Shown: positions 15,200 to 23,833 of the stretch, piece by piece
How the letters are laid out: each line of letters starts with the position of its first letter
How positions within the stretch are numbered: the stretch's first letter is position 1
Assembly (NCBI GenBank): GCA_947258385.1
Contig: CAMYII010000103.1
Coordinates: 1-33,524 of the forward strand
Source of the DNA: Acidiferrobacterales bacterium
GTDB lineage: Bacteria; Pseudomonadota; Gammaproteobacteria; Acidiferrobacterales; SZUA-150
DNA length: 33,524 bases
Reading direction: 5' to 3'
Notes under the pieces: generated by a model
Seen by the model: the letters and a program-made list of their open reading frames with translations, nothing else
Databases searched by the model: none
What the model was told of the DNA's origin: nothing
Translations under genes and position numbers: made by a program

Positions 15200-15985
15200 T
15201 CAAATGCTATCGATATAGGCACTGGCGCCGCCTTTCATGAAGTAGTACTTTTTCACGCCGGCCTGTTCCAGGCGATATTGCAACCAGCGGACTTGTTTAC
15301 CGACCTCGTCGTAGATCAACAATGTTTTGCCATTTCTCTTGGCACGGTCTATGTGGTCCGCGAGCCGGCCCTTCTGGCTGAGCGGTATCCATTTTTCCTC
15401 GAACGGAAACAGACCCACCGCGGCCCGTTGGAAACTGTCGCGGACATCGATCACCATGTTTGACGGACCGACTCTCTTGGCAAACTCTTTTGGCCCCAGC
15501 TGGTGCGCCGTGAATTTTTTGCCGCTGATCAGTCGGCTCGCATCACGTAATTCCTTACCCAAGAGCTCTGTGTCTTTGGGATAGGCCTTGGCCCAGTCGA
15601 AGACGCCGGCGTCAAATGCGTAACACGAAGGAACCTTTGCGAGCTTGGCCTTTCTGGCAGCCTTGTAGGACTTCATGCAGGTATGGCCATTGCAGTAGAA
15701 TACAAGCGGTTTATTGGTCACGGCCCTGATGTTCCGAATATCCTTGGAGAATGATGTGCGGGCGACAGGGATGTTGATGGCATTCTTGATTCGCAGGGTT
15801 TCGTATTCATATTCCGAGCGCACATCGATGATTGCGACCTTATCGAGCTGACTGTACAGGTCCGGAAGTTCAATGATTTCGACATCGGGGTATTGTGGGC
15901 GGCCGGGGAAGCCTTCCTCGGCATAGGCGCCTGAGACGCCCAACAGAATCAGCGCGGCCCACGCGATTACTGGAAACTTGTGCAT
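15200..15985 (-). CDS. Exported protein with two rhodanese domains, the second lacking its Cys
   Basis: The 261-residue product has a signal peptide (about 1-22, ending SGAYA) and would be periplasmic. The first rhodanese domain (about 35-130) has VAIIDVRSEYEYE and the active-site loop FYCNGHTCMKS with Cys98 in the catalytic position and a second Cys at 103. The second domain (about 160-255) has MVIDVRDSFQRAAVGLFPF, but its loop reads LLIYDEVGKQVRW with Asp226 in place of Cys, so it is probably not catalytic. Rhodaneses transfer sulfane sulfur, and exported ones often accompany sulfur-oxidation or persulfide metabolism. The gene is divergent from the DUF427 gene across a region with a small perfect palindrome. 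The substrate is unknown. Confidence 0.85.
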   Translation of the reverse strand: MHKFPVIAWAALILLGVSGAYAEEGFPGRPQYPDVEIIELPDLYSQLDKVAIIDVRSEYEYETLRIKNAINIPVARTSFSKDIRNIRAVTNKPLVFYCNGHTCMKSYKAARKAKLAKVPSCYAFDAGVFDWAKAYPKDTELLGKELRDASRLISGKKFTAHQLGPKEFAKRVGPSNMVIDVRDSFQRAAVGLFPFEEKWIPLSQKGRLADHIDRAKRNGKTLLIYDEVGKQVRWLQYRLEQAGVKKYYFMKGGASAYIDSI

Positions 15986-16362
15986 TTTCCCACCTCCATA
16001 CGAAGTCGTGTTCAGGTCAACGCGTGTTTTTGTTCTATTTCGCCTTCTTTTAAGTATAGAGGTTTATCTTCCCAAACCAGCATTAGAATACGGAAATTTT
16101 GTGCGTCATGTACTGCAAAAGGGCGGATTTTCTTTATGGTTGTCGACTGTTAATTAGAATTTTCTAATGAACGACCGCATGCCTATTTGCCGTACCGCAG
16201 AAAAACTCCGGGGCATGTTCGCGGACGGTGTGCGTGTCCGAGCGGTGCCACAAGCGGAAACTCTCGGGCATTGCAGCGAATGGGTCAAGGCATACGTGTT
16301 CCCAGATCGTCTGCGTTATAATCGTTTGATTCCGGCAAGTATGCTGCAGGAGGCCCGGCAAG
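15986..16362. other. Divergent intergenic region with a palindromic operator candidate
   Basis: This 377-nt AT-rich region separates the rhodanese and DUF427 genes. It holds the palindrome at 16153-16168 and another copy of ATTAGAAT at 16082-16089. An open frame beginning at 16167 overlaps the DUF427 gene and looks like a shadow. No RNA gene is evident. Confidence 0.45.
16153..16168. promoter_or_regulatory. Palindrome ATTAGAA-TT-TTCTAAT
   Basis: A perfect 7-bp inverted repeat with a 2-nt centre lies between the divergent rhodanese and DUF427 genes. The half-site ATTAGAAT recurs 71 bp upstream. Short AT-rich palindromes of this kind are typical operators of small winged-helix repressors. The cognate regulator is not known. 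Confidence 0.45.
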
Positions 16363-16644
16363 ATGAAGGCAATCTGGAACAACGTGAAACTCGCCGAAAG
16401 CGACAGAACGATAGTGGTAGAGGGAAACTATTACTTTCCTCCCGATTCCGTCAGAAAGCAGTATTTTACAGAAAGCGCGACGCACACGACGTGCCCCTGG
16501 AAAGGCGTGGCCAGTTATCTTGATATCGTTGTTGAGGGTCAAACGAATGCCGATGCAGCCTGGTATTACCCGGAGCCCAAAGAAGCAACGAGCGAGATCA
16601 AAAACTACGTGGCCTTCTGGAAAGGCGTCGAGGTTGTGTCTTAG
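16363..16644 (+). CDS. DUF427 family protein
   Basis: This 93-residue protein matches the DUF427 pattern throughout. It has MKAIWNNVKLAESDRTIVVEGNYYFPP at the N-terminus, THTTCPWKGVASY in the middle, DAAWYYPEPKEA, and KNYVAFWKGVEV at the C-terminus. The family is a small beta-barrel-like fold of unknown biochemical role that is common in bacteria. An AGGAGG lies nine nt before the ATG. It is divergent from the exported rhodanese. Confidence 0.9.
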   Translation: MKAIWNNVKLAESDRTIVVEGNYYFPPDSVRKQYFTESATHTTCPWKGVASYLDIVVEGQTNADAAWYYPEPKEATSEIKNYVAFWKGVEVVS

Positions 16645-16861
16645 CTTTCTTTGCCGTCGATGCAAGAGGAACGTGGACGATGGAATTTTGTAGGATGCCG
16701 AAATACTTGTTTTTCAGCATCCTGTCCGACACGAGAGCTGCAATGTGAATCTGCGTCGTAATTCAACCAGACGTACGTGGCCTTTTTGGAGCGCTGTGTG
16801 GCGATTGCAGCGGCTATGTTGACCAGATTGTGGTGAGTGAGACGTCAATGGAGGCAGTAAA

Positions 16862-17038
16862 ATGAGCGAGACATCAAAACCGACGGATGTGCCGTTGATC
16901 AAATGTGAGATCTGTCTGAAAGAGGTACCTAAGTCAGAGTGCAAGTGCGCGGAGGCAAAGGACTATGTGTTGTATTTCTGCGGGCTCGATTGCTACCAAC
17001 AGTGGCAGGAAGGCGAAGAAAAGAAAGAAAAAGAATAA
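16862..17038 (+). CDS. Small zinc-ribbon protein, DUF3330-like
   Basis: The ATG at 16862 follows GGAGG by about nine nt and encodes 58 residues. The sequence has CEICLKEV, then SECKCAEAKDYV, then YFCGLDCYQQWQE, giving Cys pairs C-x2-C and C-x3-C with extra cysteines and a lysine/glutamate-rich tail. This is a treble-clef or zinc-ribbon pattern close to the DUF3330 family. The good ribosome-binding site and the Cys spacing support a real gene despite its size. Its role is unknown. It follows the DUF427 gene by about 220 nt and is convergent with slyX. Confidence 0.75.
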   Translation: MSETSKPTDVPLIKCEICLKEVPKSECKCAEAKDYVLYFCGLDCYQQWQEGEEKKEKE

Positions 17039-17174
17039 CGGCTACAACATCGGCACCGGAACTATGACAGTGTTAGCGCTCGTGATAGGAAGTTCCGCCG
17101 CGACGTTGTCAGCCGTCTCGGCGGATCCATGCAGCGATATAGACCTTTATTAAATTTATTGGCCGTAGCCGGTG

Positions 17175-17378
17175 TTAATAATGCGGTGGCGGTGTCTCAT
17201 CGCTCCGGCCAGCGACGAGGTGCGGGGCTAGCGACTTGAGCTCAATCTGCATGGCTTCGAAGCCGCGCGTTAGCTTGTCTATCTGTTGTTGCTGCCCGGC
17301 AACGATGTCGCTAAGTTCCTGAATCGTTTTATCCTGGAATGCGACCCGGGTCTCCAACTCAACGATACGCTCCTTCAT
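17175..17378 (-). CDS. slyX: SlyX family protein
   Basis: This is a 67-residue coiled-coil protein (MKERIVELETRVAFQDKTIQELSDIVAGQQQQIDKL...) ending in the proline-rich PPPHY characteristic of SlyX. AAGGAA lies six nt before the ATG. SlyX is a small conserved protein of gammaproteobacteria with no firmly established biochemical role. It lies about 110 nt downstream of the LRAT-like gene on the same strand. Confidence 0.93.
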   Translation of the reverse strand: MKERIVELETRVAFQDKTIQELSDIVAGQQQQIDKLTRGFEAMQIELKSLAPHLVAGRSDETPPPHY

Positions 17379-17489
17379 ATTCAGTTCCTTATGATATTTT
17401 ATATTGGACTTTGTGGTGACAAGACCGTGCCAGGGGCCTTGCTCGTACGACCTTTTGTCATGGCGTTCGAACCCGGATCGTGGCCCGGA

Positions 17490-18521
17490 TCAGTGTCGTA
17501 ACGAATCTTTGAGTCTCGCAAGCAGGCCTCGGCGCGCATCCCTTCGCTCAATTGGCGTACCCGAGACCGCGGCGGTCAAAAAAAGCGCGACCGAATTCGC
17601 CGAGATATACTTGGCCGGCAGTCTGTGCTCGGCCCCGGTGAGATCGGTGACAATGATGCCGCCTAGCTTGGCTGTGATGGCCGCGACGTCATGGAAATCG
17701 ATATACAGTGAGCGGGACGGGTGAATCAATGCGCGTTCTGTGACCAGCCAATCATTCTTGGATGAACGACTCCAGAATCCGCCTTCGTAGGCGAAAATAA
17801 TTTCTTTATCCTGGGCCGGCTGTGGAATTCGTGGAACGCCGCGTCTATTTATCTGTACTGCATGGCGGAAGCTCTTGCCAAAAGGATATTTGACCTTTTT
17901 ATCAGACAGGTTGAAATAGAGCGCCGTGGCATAGGCCGCGAACTCGGCGTAGATGCCGGTAAGGTATCGAATCAACAACCAATGTTTGGCGGCCGCTGTG
18001 AGCGTGCCCGCACCCGCGTCCGGCTGTATGCCCGCCCACTGGTGAGCGACTTTGCCGGCTCCCACCCCGATCGTGGCGCTTTTTTTAACCGAATCCCAGA
18101 GATTGATCCGTCGACTGTCATACCCGGAAAGTTTGCACCAACTGGCGAAATGATCACAATTATTTCCCCAAAGATTGTAGCCGTTCTCGCCCAAGCGGCT
18201 CTTGGCGCGGGCGACGGCTTTTAGCGGGGGGTAGGAGTGTGTCCTGTTGTAGGGCACGACACTGGCCTTGACATCCTCGTCCCGTTCAAAAGCCTTGAGC
18301 TCTGTGATATGTATGATATTGATCTTCGAATTGGCGCCCAGGATCTGTCGCCAACCGATACCGTCGCCGATGGCTTTCCCTGGAGGCGGGGCATAGTGAA
18401 CGACCTTGCCGTCCCCAATATAAACGCCGTGATGGTAATAAAAGCGACGTTTAATCCTGAGGTGGTCGCCAGGTTTAAAGGCCAGTTCGATCGGTTCTTT
18501 CGGCACAGCTTTGCGCAGCAT
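17490..18521 (-). CDS. LRAT/NC-domain (NlpC/P60 superfamily) protein with possible PH-like C-terminus
   Basis: The first 135 of 343 residues have the permuted papain-like LRAT/NC fold. FKPGDHLRIKRRFYYHHGVYIGDGKVVHYA carries His31 and His42, and NLWGNNCDHFASWC carries Cys122, the expected catalytic nucleophile. Such proteins act on acyl groups or amides; the substrate here is unknown. The middle (about 145-215) is hydrophobic in part and may lie on a membrane. The C-terminal part (about 235-315; EIIFAYEGGFWSRSSKNDWLVTERALIHPS...VAAITAKLGGIIVTDLTG) has the strand-rich pattern of bacterial PH-like domains. That second call is a guess from pattern only. The gene is followed by slyX on the same strand. 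Confidence 0.72.
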   Translation of the reverse strand: MLRKAVPKEPIELAFKPGDHLRIKRRFYYHHGVYIGDGKVVHYAPPPGKAIGDGIGWRQILGANSKINIIHITELKAFERDEDVKASVVPYNRTHSYPPLKAVARAKSRLGENGYNLWGNNCDHFASWCKLSGYDSRRINLWDSVKKSATIGVGAGKVAHQWAGIQPDAGAGTLTAAAKHWLLIRYLTGIYAEFAAYATALYFNLSDKKVKYPFGKSFRHAVQINRRGVPRIPQPAQDKEIIFAYEGGFWSRSSKNDWLVTERALIHPSRSLYIDFHDVAAITAKLGGIIVTDLTGAEHRLPAKYISANSVALFLTAAVSGTPIERRDARRGLLARLKDSLRH

Positions 18522-18841
18522 TAGGGTCTAATCCTTTGCGAATCCCAATAATGCCGGCGTGCCGGTAAAACCGTCGATTGTTGCGGTGGCTTTGCGCACG
18601 CAGAATCGGAGAGCCGGGCGCCGCTGACCAACAAATTATCCGGCACCGTGTTGACGTGCAATAATGATCTGGTGCAATCCATTGTTATTTACAATAAAAT
18701 ACGACCGCGCGTTTGGTGAATTCTGTACTATACGGAATGTTGTCCTTGCGCAATGCGCCAGCTGTCGGATACGGACGCGGCGATTGTTACATCGGGCATA
18801 TGATCGCGCAACAACAACGAGAGTGAAAAAAGGGTTCGATC
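18522..18841. other. 320-nt divergent intergenic region
   Basis: This region lies between the LRAT-like gene and the small gene at 18842. It includes AT-rich promoter-like DNA around 18670-18735, but I could not fit a confident -35/-10 pair. No RNA gene or repeat is evident. Confidence 0.35.
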
Positions 18842-19066
18842 ATGAGTGAACGTCTAATGCTTTTACCTTCCCGCAATTTCAACGAGATCCGCCTGCTACA
18901 GATCCCCGATGATTTCAGCCCACGCGATGCCTTACGTCATGCAACGGCGCTGATCGCCGGCGTCCAGGACGAAAATCCGGATTCAACTTGGGACGACATA
19001 GCCCCGGTGTTGGAAGAGCGCGGATTCAGCGCCGTGGAGTTTGCCCTTGGTCCCGAATTGGACTGA
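18842..19066 (+). CDS. Small hypothetical protein
   Basis: The 74-residue product (MSERLMLLPSRNFNEIRLLQIPDDFSPRDALRHATALI...) is soluble and acidic and has a good start: AAGGG lies about seven nt before the ATG. It contains no cysteine and no membrane segment. I recognise no domain. It is convergent with metH, whose stop is 72 nt away. Composition and the ribosome-binding site support a real gene. Confidence 0.6.
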   Translation: MSERLMLLPSRNFNEIRLLQIPDDFSPRDALRHATALIAGVQDENPDSTWDDIAPVLEERGFSAVEFALGPELD

Positions 19067-19137
19067 TCCACATGACCACCGGCTTGTGCCTGGACACGAC
19101 GTTCTGTCCGGACAGCCACCGATTGATGTGCTCCTGA

Positions 19138-22100
19138 CTATTCCGGTTCATATCCCATGTTTGGCGCCAGCCAGCGTTCGGCGCTCTCAAGGCTCATACC
19201 CTTGCGCTTAGCATAATCGATCACCTGATCACGGTTGATTTTGCCAACGGCAAAGTAATGTGATTCCGGGTGCGAAAAATAAATACCACTGACCGATGCT
19301 GCCGGCTTCATGGCGAAGCTCTCGGTCAGCGAGATGCCTGCACGTTCATCGGCCTTGAGCAGATTCCACAACACGCCTTTTTCGGTGTGTTCGGGGCAGG
19401 CCGGATAACCGGGGGCCGGCCGGATTCCCTGGTATTGCTCCCGGATCAACGCCGTGTTGTCGAGCCGTTCATCGGGCGCATAGCCCCAAAACTTCTTGCG
19501 CACCCGCTCGTGCATGCGCTCGGCGAAGGCCTCGGCCAGCCGGTCGGCGATTGCCTTGAGCATGATGGCGTTGTAGTCGTCATGCTCGGCCTCGAACTCG
19601 GCCACTTTTCCATCGATCCCGGCGCCCGCTGTGACCGCGAACACGCCGATATAGTCCTTCTTGCTCAGACCTTTCGGAGCGACAAAGTCGGCGAGGCAAC
19701 GGTTGGGTTTACCGGGTGGTTTTTCTTCCTGTTGCCTTAGGAAATGGAACGTGGCGAGAACTTTGTTACGTGACTCGTCCGCGTACACCTCCACATCATC
19801 CTCACCGTTGCTGTTGGCCGGAAACAAACCGATCACCGCTCGCGCTTGGATCCATTGCTCGTCGATAATCCGATTTAACATGTCCTGAGCGTCGTTAAAC
19901 AACTTGCGCGCTTGTTCACCCTTTTCCGGATCATCCAGAATCTTCGGGTAACTGCCCTTCAATTCCCACGCATGAAACAATGGGGTCCAGTCGATATACT
20001 GTCTCAGTTCCTCCAGAGGGTAGTCGTTGAATATCTGGACTCCCATGAACTTGGGTGCCGGAGGCGTGTAGTCCGGCCAATCGGTGGCTACCTTGTTGGC
20101 GCGCGCTTTCTCCAGCGCCAGCCATCGGATCTTTTCGCGTCGTCCGGCATGGTGAAGGCGAATCTGCTCGTATTCATCGCGAATTTGGGCGACATAATCG
20201 GTTTTCAAGGCTCTGCTGATCAGTTGCTGGGCGACGCCTACGGCGCGAGAGGCGTCTTTCACCCATATGGTCGGCTGGTTGTAGTTGGGTTCGATCTTGA
20301 CGGCGGTATGCGTGCGCGAAGTCGTCGCTCCGCCGATAAGCAGCGGAATGTTGAATCCCTGGCGCTGCATCTCCTTGGCCACATGCGCCATCTCTTCGAG
20401 CGACGGTGTGATAAGGCCGCTCAGACCAATGATGTCCACGTTGTGTTCGCGCGCGGTTTCCAGGATCCTGGCCGCCGGCACCATGACACCCAGGTCGATG
20501 ATCTCGAAGTTATTACACTGCAGCACCACGCCGACGATGTTCTTGCCAATGTCGTGCACATCGCCTTTTACGGTTGCCATCAGGATCTTTGCGTAGGCGC
20601 GCGTGTCCGCGGTCTTGTCCGCTTCGATAAACGGGATCAGATAGGCCACGGCCTTTTTCATCACGCGGGCGCTTTTCACTACTTGCGGCAGGAACATCTT
20701 ACCGGCACCGAAAAGATCACCGACCACGTTCATGCCATCCATCAACGGGCCCTCTATCACGTGCAGCGGGCGTTCGGCCTGTTGTCGTGCCTCTTCGGTG
20801 TCCTGCGCGATGTAATCTGTAATGCCCTTGACCAGCGCATGAGTCAGTCGTTCGCCCACCGGCGCCTCGCGCCAGGAAAGATCCGCTTCCGCGGCCTTGA
20901 TCTCCCCGGCATAAGAGCCGGCGATTTCCACCAGGCGGTCCGTGCCATCTTTACGACGGTTCAGGACCACATCCTCCACGCGATCCCGCAACTCGCGCGG
21001 AATTTCTTCGTACACCTCCAGCTGGCCAGCATTGACGATGCCCATGTCCATGCCGGCGGCTATCGCATGGTAAAGAAACACCGAATGGATGGCCTCGCGC
21101 ACGCGGTTGTTGCCGCGGAAGGAAAACGAGACATTGCTCACGCCGCCGCTAATCAATGCATGAGGCAGGGTTCGCTTTATGTCGCGCGTGGCCTCAATGA
21201 AATCCACCGCATAGTTGCTGTGATCCTCGATCCCGGTGGCGATGGCGAAGATATTGGGATCGAAGATGATGTCCTGGGGCGGAAAGCCGACTTTGTTGAC
21301 CAGGACGTTATAACATCGCGCACAGATCTCCACCTTGCGGTCCCGGGTATCAGCCTGTCCTTTTTCATCGAAGGCCATGACAATGACGGCGGCACCGTAA
21401 CGCCGGATCTTGCGGGCATGTTCGATGAAGGCCTCCTCGCCTTCCTTCAAGCTGATGGAGTTGACGATTCCCTTACCCTGCAGGCATTTCAGCCCTGCCT
21501 CCAGCACCGTCCACTTCGATGAATCGATCATGACTGGGACGCGACTGATGTCGGGCTCCGAGGCAATGAGGTTTAGGAATTTGGTCATCGCCTGTTCGCT
21601 GTCGAGCATGGCCTCATCCATGTTAACGTCAATCACTTGAGCCCCATTCTCGACCTGGTGGCGCGCCACATCCAGGGCCGTCTCGTAGTCGCCTTCCAGA
21701 ATCAGGCGCTTGAAACGTGCTGAACCGGTGACATTGGTACGCTCGCCGACGTTGACGAACAGCGAATCGGGACCGATGTTCAACGGCTCCAGGCCGCTGA
21801 GGCGGCACTGAGATGCGATGTCCGGAATTTGGCGCGGGGAGATATCCTTGACCACTTCGGCCATGGCCTGAATGTGGGCCGGCGTTGTCCCGCAGCACCC
21901 ACCGACGATATTCAGAAAGCCGCTTGCGGCCCATTCCTTGATGTGTCCTGCCATAAACTCCGGGGTGTGATCGAACTGACCGAATTCGTTGGGCAGACCG
22001 GCATTGGGATGGGCACTGACATGGGTATTGGCAACATTGGAAATCTCTTCCACGTACTGCCGCAGTTGTTCCACGCCGAGCGCGCAATTCAGACCGACGC

Positions 22101-22833
22101 TTAGGGGTTTGGCATGGGCAACCGAATTCCAGAAGGCTTCCGGGATTTGACCGGAGAGCGTGCGGCCGCTTTCATCGACGATCGTGCCGGAAATCATTAT
22201 TGGAAGCCGGACCTTATGCTCTGTGAAATACCGATCGATGGCGAAGATGGCTGCCTTGGCGTTTAAGGTATCGAAAATGGTTTCAATGAGCAGCAGGTCC
22301 GCGCCACCGTCCACCAGCCCGCGGGCGGCTTCGGTATAGTCTTCGACCAACTCGTCAAAGGTGATTGAGCGTGCACCGGGATCGCTCACATCCTGTGACA
22401 TAGACGCCGGGCGAGAGGTGGGCCCGAGCACACCGGCGACAAAGCGTGGTTTTTCGGGCGCGTTGGCGCTAAACACATCGGCGGCTTCGCGCGCGAGCCG
22501 GGCGCCGGCACGATTGAGCTCGTAGACCAGTTCCCGCAGTCCATAGTCCGCCATAGAAACTGCGGTTGAATTGAACGTATTGGTTTCGATGATATCGGCG
22601 CCGGCTTCGAGATACGCCTTATGGATGGCGCGAATAATGTCCGGCTGCGTCAAAGACAGCAGGTCATTGTTACCTTTCAAATCCGAGGGATGGCCGGCGA
22701 AGCGCGCCCCGCGGTAATCCTCTTCCTCCAGTTCATAGGTCTGGATTATGGTACCCATGGCGCCATCCAGGATCAGGATCCGGGATTGCAGCTGCGCCTG
22801 CAGCCGGGTCAGTCGATCGTTATACGCTTGCAT
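19138..22833 (-). CDS. metH: Cobalamin-dependent methionine synthase MetH
   Basis: This 1231-residue protein (E. coli MetH has 1227) transfers methyl from methyltetrahydrofolate to homocysteine through cobalamin. It has four modules in order. The homocysteine domain has zinc ligands Cys250 in VGLNCALG and Cys313-Cys314 in GGCCGTTP. The folate domain has [11 protein letters not shown] and MIDSSKW. The B12 domain has GDVHDIGKN with the axial His. The SAM reactivation domain has [16 protein letters not shown] chose the ATG at 22833; the frame continues to a TTG at 22866, but the extension has no support and the ATG gives family length. No cobalamin riboswitch pattern was found in the roughly 250 nt upstream. 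It is probably monocistronic, with a terminator separating it from the upstream gene. Confidence 0.97.
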   Translation of the reverse strand: MQAYNDRLTRLQAQLQSRILILDGAMGTIIQTYELEEEDYRGARFAGHPSDLKGNNDLLSLTQPDIIRAIHKAYLEAGADIIETNTFNSTAVSMADYGLRELVYELNRAGARLAREAADVFSANAPEKPRFVAGVLGPTSRPASMSQDVSDPGARSITFDELVEDYTEAARGLVDGGADLLLIETIFDTLNAKAAIFAIDRYFTEHKVRLPIMISGTIVDESGRTLSGQIPEAFWNSVAHAKPLSVGLNCALGVEQLRQYVEEISNVANTHVSAHPNAGLPNEFGQFDHTPEFMAGHIKEWAASGFLNIVGGCCGTTPAHIQAMAEVVKDISPRQIPDIASQCRLSGLEPLNIGPDSLFVNVGERTNVTGSARFKRLILEGDYETALDVARHQVENGAQVIDVNMDEAMLDSEQAMTKFLNLIASEPDISRVPVMIDSSKWTVLEAGLKCLQGKGIVNSISLKEGEEAFIEHARKIRRYGAAVIVMAFDEKGQADTRDRKVEICARCYNVLVNKVGFPPQDIIFDPNIFAIATGIEDHSNYAVDFIEATRDIKRTLPHALISGGVSNVSFSFRGNNRVREAIHSVFLYHAIAAGMDMGIVNAGQLEVYEEIPRELRDRVEDVVLNRRKDGTDRLVEIAGSYAGEIKAAEADLSWREAPVGERLTHALVKGITDYIAQDTEEARQQAERPLHVIEGPLMDGMNVVGDLFGAGKMFLPQVVKSARVMKKAVAYLIPFIEADKTADTRAYAKILMATVKGDVHDIGKNIVGVVLQCNNFEIIDLGVMVPAARILETAREHNVDIIGLSGLITPSLEEMAHVAKEMQRQGFNIPLLIGGATTSRTHTAVKIEPNYNQPTIWVKDASRAVGVAQQLISRALKTDYVAQIRDEYEQIRLHHAGRREKIRWLALEKARANKVATDWPDYTPPAPKFMGVQIFNDYPLEELRQYIDWTPLFHAWELKGSYPKILDDPEKGEQARKLFNDAQDMLNRIIDEQWIQARAVIGLFPANSNGEDDVEVYADESRNKVLATFHFLRQQEEKPPGKPNRCLADFVAPKGLSKKDYIGVFAVTAGAGIDGKVAEFEAEHDDYNAIMLKAIADRLAEAFAERMHERVRKKFWGYAPDERLDNTALIREQYQGIRPAPGYPACPEHTEKGVLWNLLKADERAGISLTESFAMKPAASVSGIYFSHPESHYFAVGKINRDQVIDYAKRKGMSLESAERWLAPNMGYEPE

Positions 22834-23012
22834 CTCGTTTTTTGATATCTGGTCCCGCGCTCGCAAACTTATCGGGCCGGCGCGTCGTGGCTTATCTGTT
22901 CACGGCCGCGCCGCACAATCTCGGTTGGACTGCCGGCGGGCCATGGGTCGTACCCATCGGCGCTTCTGGCAGTGGCTGAGCCGCCCCGCAGGAGCGGGAG
23001 TGTACCCAAAAC

Positions 23013-23040
23013 GGAGAAAAAATGCTTGCCCGCGCGGGCA
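23013..23040 (-). terminator. Intrinsic terminator upstream of metH
   Basis: Read on the minus strand, the perfect GC palindrome TGCCCGCGCGGGCA (23027-23040) is followed by AGCATTTTTTCTC. That is a GC stem plus T-run some 80 nt after the stop of the gene at 23119-23571. The palindrome has little room for a loop (CG at its centre), so the functional hairpin would be shorter. Confidence 0.6.
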
Positions 23041-23118
23041 GGGATCAATGAGGGGAGCGCAAAGTTGTCGGAGCGCCGGCCATCCTGTGCCGGCATCTCC
23101 GTAGCGAGTCGTTTGCCG

Positions 23119-23571
23119 TTAGCCCGCCTTGGCGTATTTTTCCTTGGCTTCACGTGCGGCCTTGGCTTCCTCCGGGGAATAGGCCGCGCCGGACCAGAGC
23201 ATGTTATAGGCGAGTTCCTCGTTGCCGTTTTCGCACAGTTCCAGCACCTGTTCGAAAAGCGGCTGGAAGGTCTCGCTCTTGTGTGATTCCTCATGGTCTT
23301 CAAAGGTGCGCCAGAAGGTCACGATGATCGCCTCCTTGTCCTTCAGCGGGCTTTCAACCGTCTGGCCGACGGTGGAACCCTCATTGGAGATATTGCCGCT
23401 GTTCAGGGCGACAAAGCCGCCGACAAAACCCGTATCAGAATGATAGGTTTTGACGTTTTCGCAGAGCATGGCGACCCGTTCTTGCAAATCATCGATAGTG
23501 TATTCCGGCTTCAGGATGACCCGGTTTACCGTCACGACCCCGTCTGAAGGAAAATTCTTGATTAGCGCCAT
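23119..23571 (-). CDS. Small protein, possibly of the antibiotic-biosynthesis-monooxygenase (dimeric alpha-beta) fold
   Basis: The product has 150 residues. The N-terminal two-thirds (VVTVNRVILKPEYTIDDLQERVAMLC..., then FVGGFVALNSGN and EAIIVTFWRTFEDHEESHKSETFQPLFEQVLELC) follows the pattern of ABM-type ferredoxin-like dimers: strand, helix, strand, then a W-x-x-x-E-D-H helix. The C-terminal tail is Ala/Lys/Glu-rich. There is no signal peptide. A GGGGTGAAG ribosome-binding site precedes the ATG. An intrinsic terminator follows, and a 10-bp palindrome lies 65-100 nt upstream, so it is a separately regulated single gene. The fold call is tentative and no function is assigned. Confidence 0.6.
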   Translation of the reverse strand: MALIKNFPSDGVVTVNRVILKPEYTIDDLQERVAMLCENVKTYHSDTGFVGGFVALNSGNISNEGSTVGQTVESPLKDKEAIIVTFWRTFEDHEESHKSETFQPLFEQVLELCENGNEELAYNMLWSGAAYSPEEAKAAREAKEKYAKAG

Positions 23572-23635
23572 AGTACTTCACCCCACTAATTCGCTTATTT
23601 GTTTACGGTTGACGGGTTTGTCGGCCCGCCGCTAA

Positions 23636-23671
23636 ATATTAGCAACTTCGAATGTTAGAGTTTGCTAATAT
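23636..23671. promoter_or_regulatory. 10-bp palindromic operator candidate
   Basis: ATATTAGCAA (23636-23645) and TTGCTAATAT (23662-23671) are perfect reverse complements with a 16-nt spacer. They lie 65-100 nt upstream of the ABM-like gene on the minus strand. The ATTAG/CTAAT core is shared with the palindrome near the rhodanese gene at 16153. It is likely an operator or a stem in the leader. Confidence 0.5.
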
Positions 23672-23833
23672 GTGATCTCGGGTGAAAAATGTCAATACCC
23701 GAGCAGTGCAATCAACTATATTTTAATACAATCGCTGTGGTAATAAGCAGGGAGTTGTGCTGAGGAGGGACTGACGATCAATCAACAAGGGACCCTTAAG
23801 GGGGTGGCGGTGGCGGTGCCGCCTGCCGGGGCA

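Noticed and set aside
16965-17153. Open frame with a signal-peptide-like end, overlapping the zinc-ribbon gene
   Set aside because: It shares sequence with the better-supported DUF3330-like gene in another frame and stops shortly after the hydrophobic part.
19912-21522. 536-codon open frame opposite metH
   Set aside because: It is an antisense shadow of a long GC-rich gene; it is rich in His, Arg and Gln and has no recognisable domain or ribosome-binding site.
23040-23085. SAH-riboswitch-like motif (GAGGGGAGCGCAAAG...GGAGCGCC) near metH
   Set aside because: It reads on the plus strand, while metH is on the minus strand, and the full consensus with its pseudoknot partner is not present.
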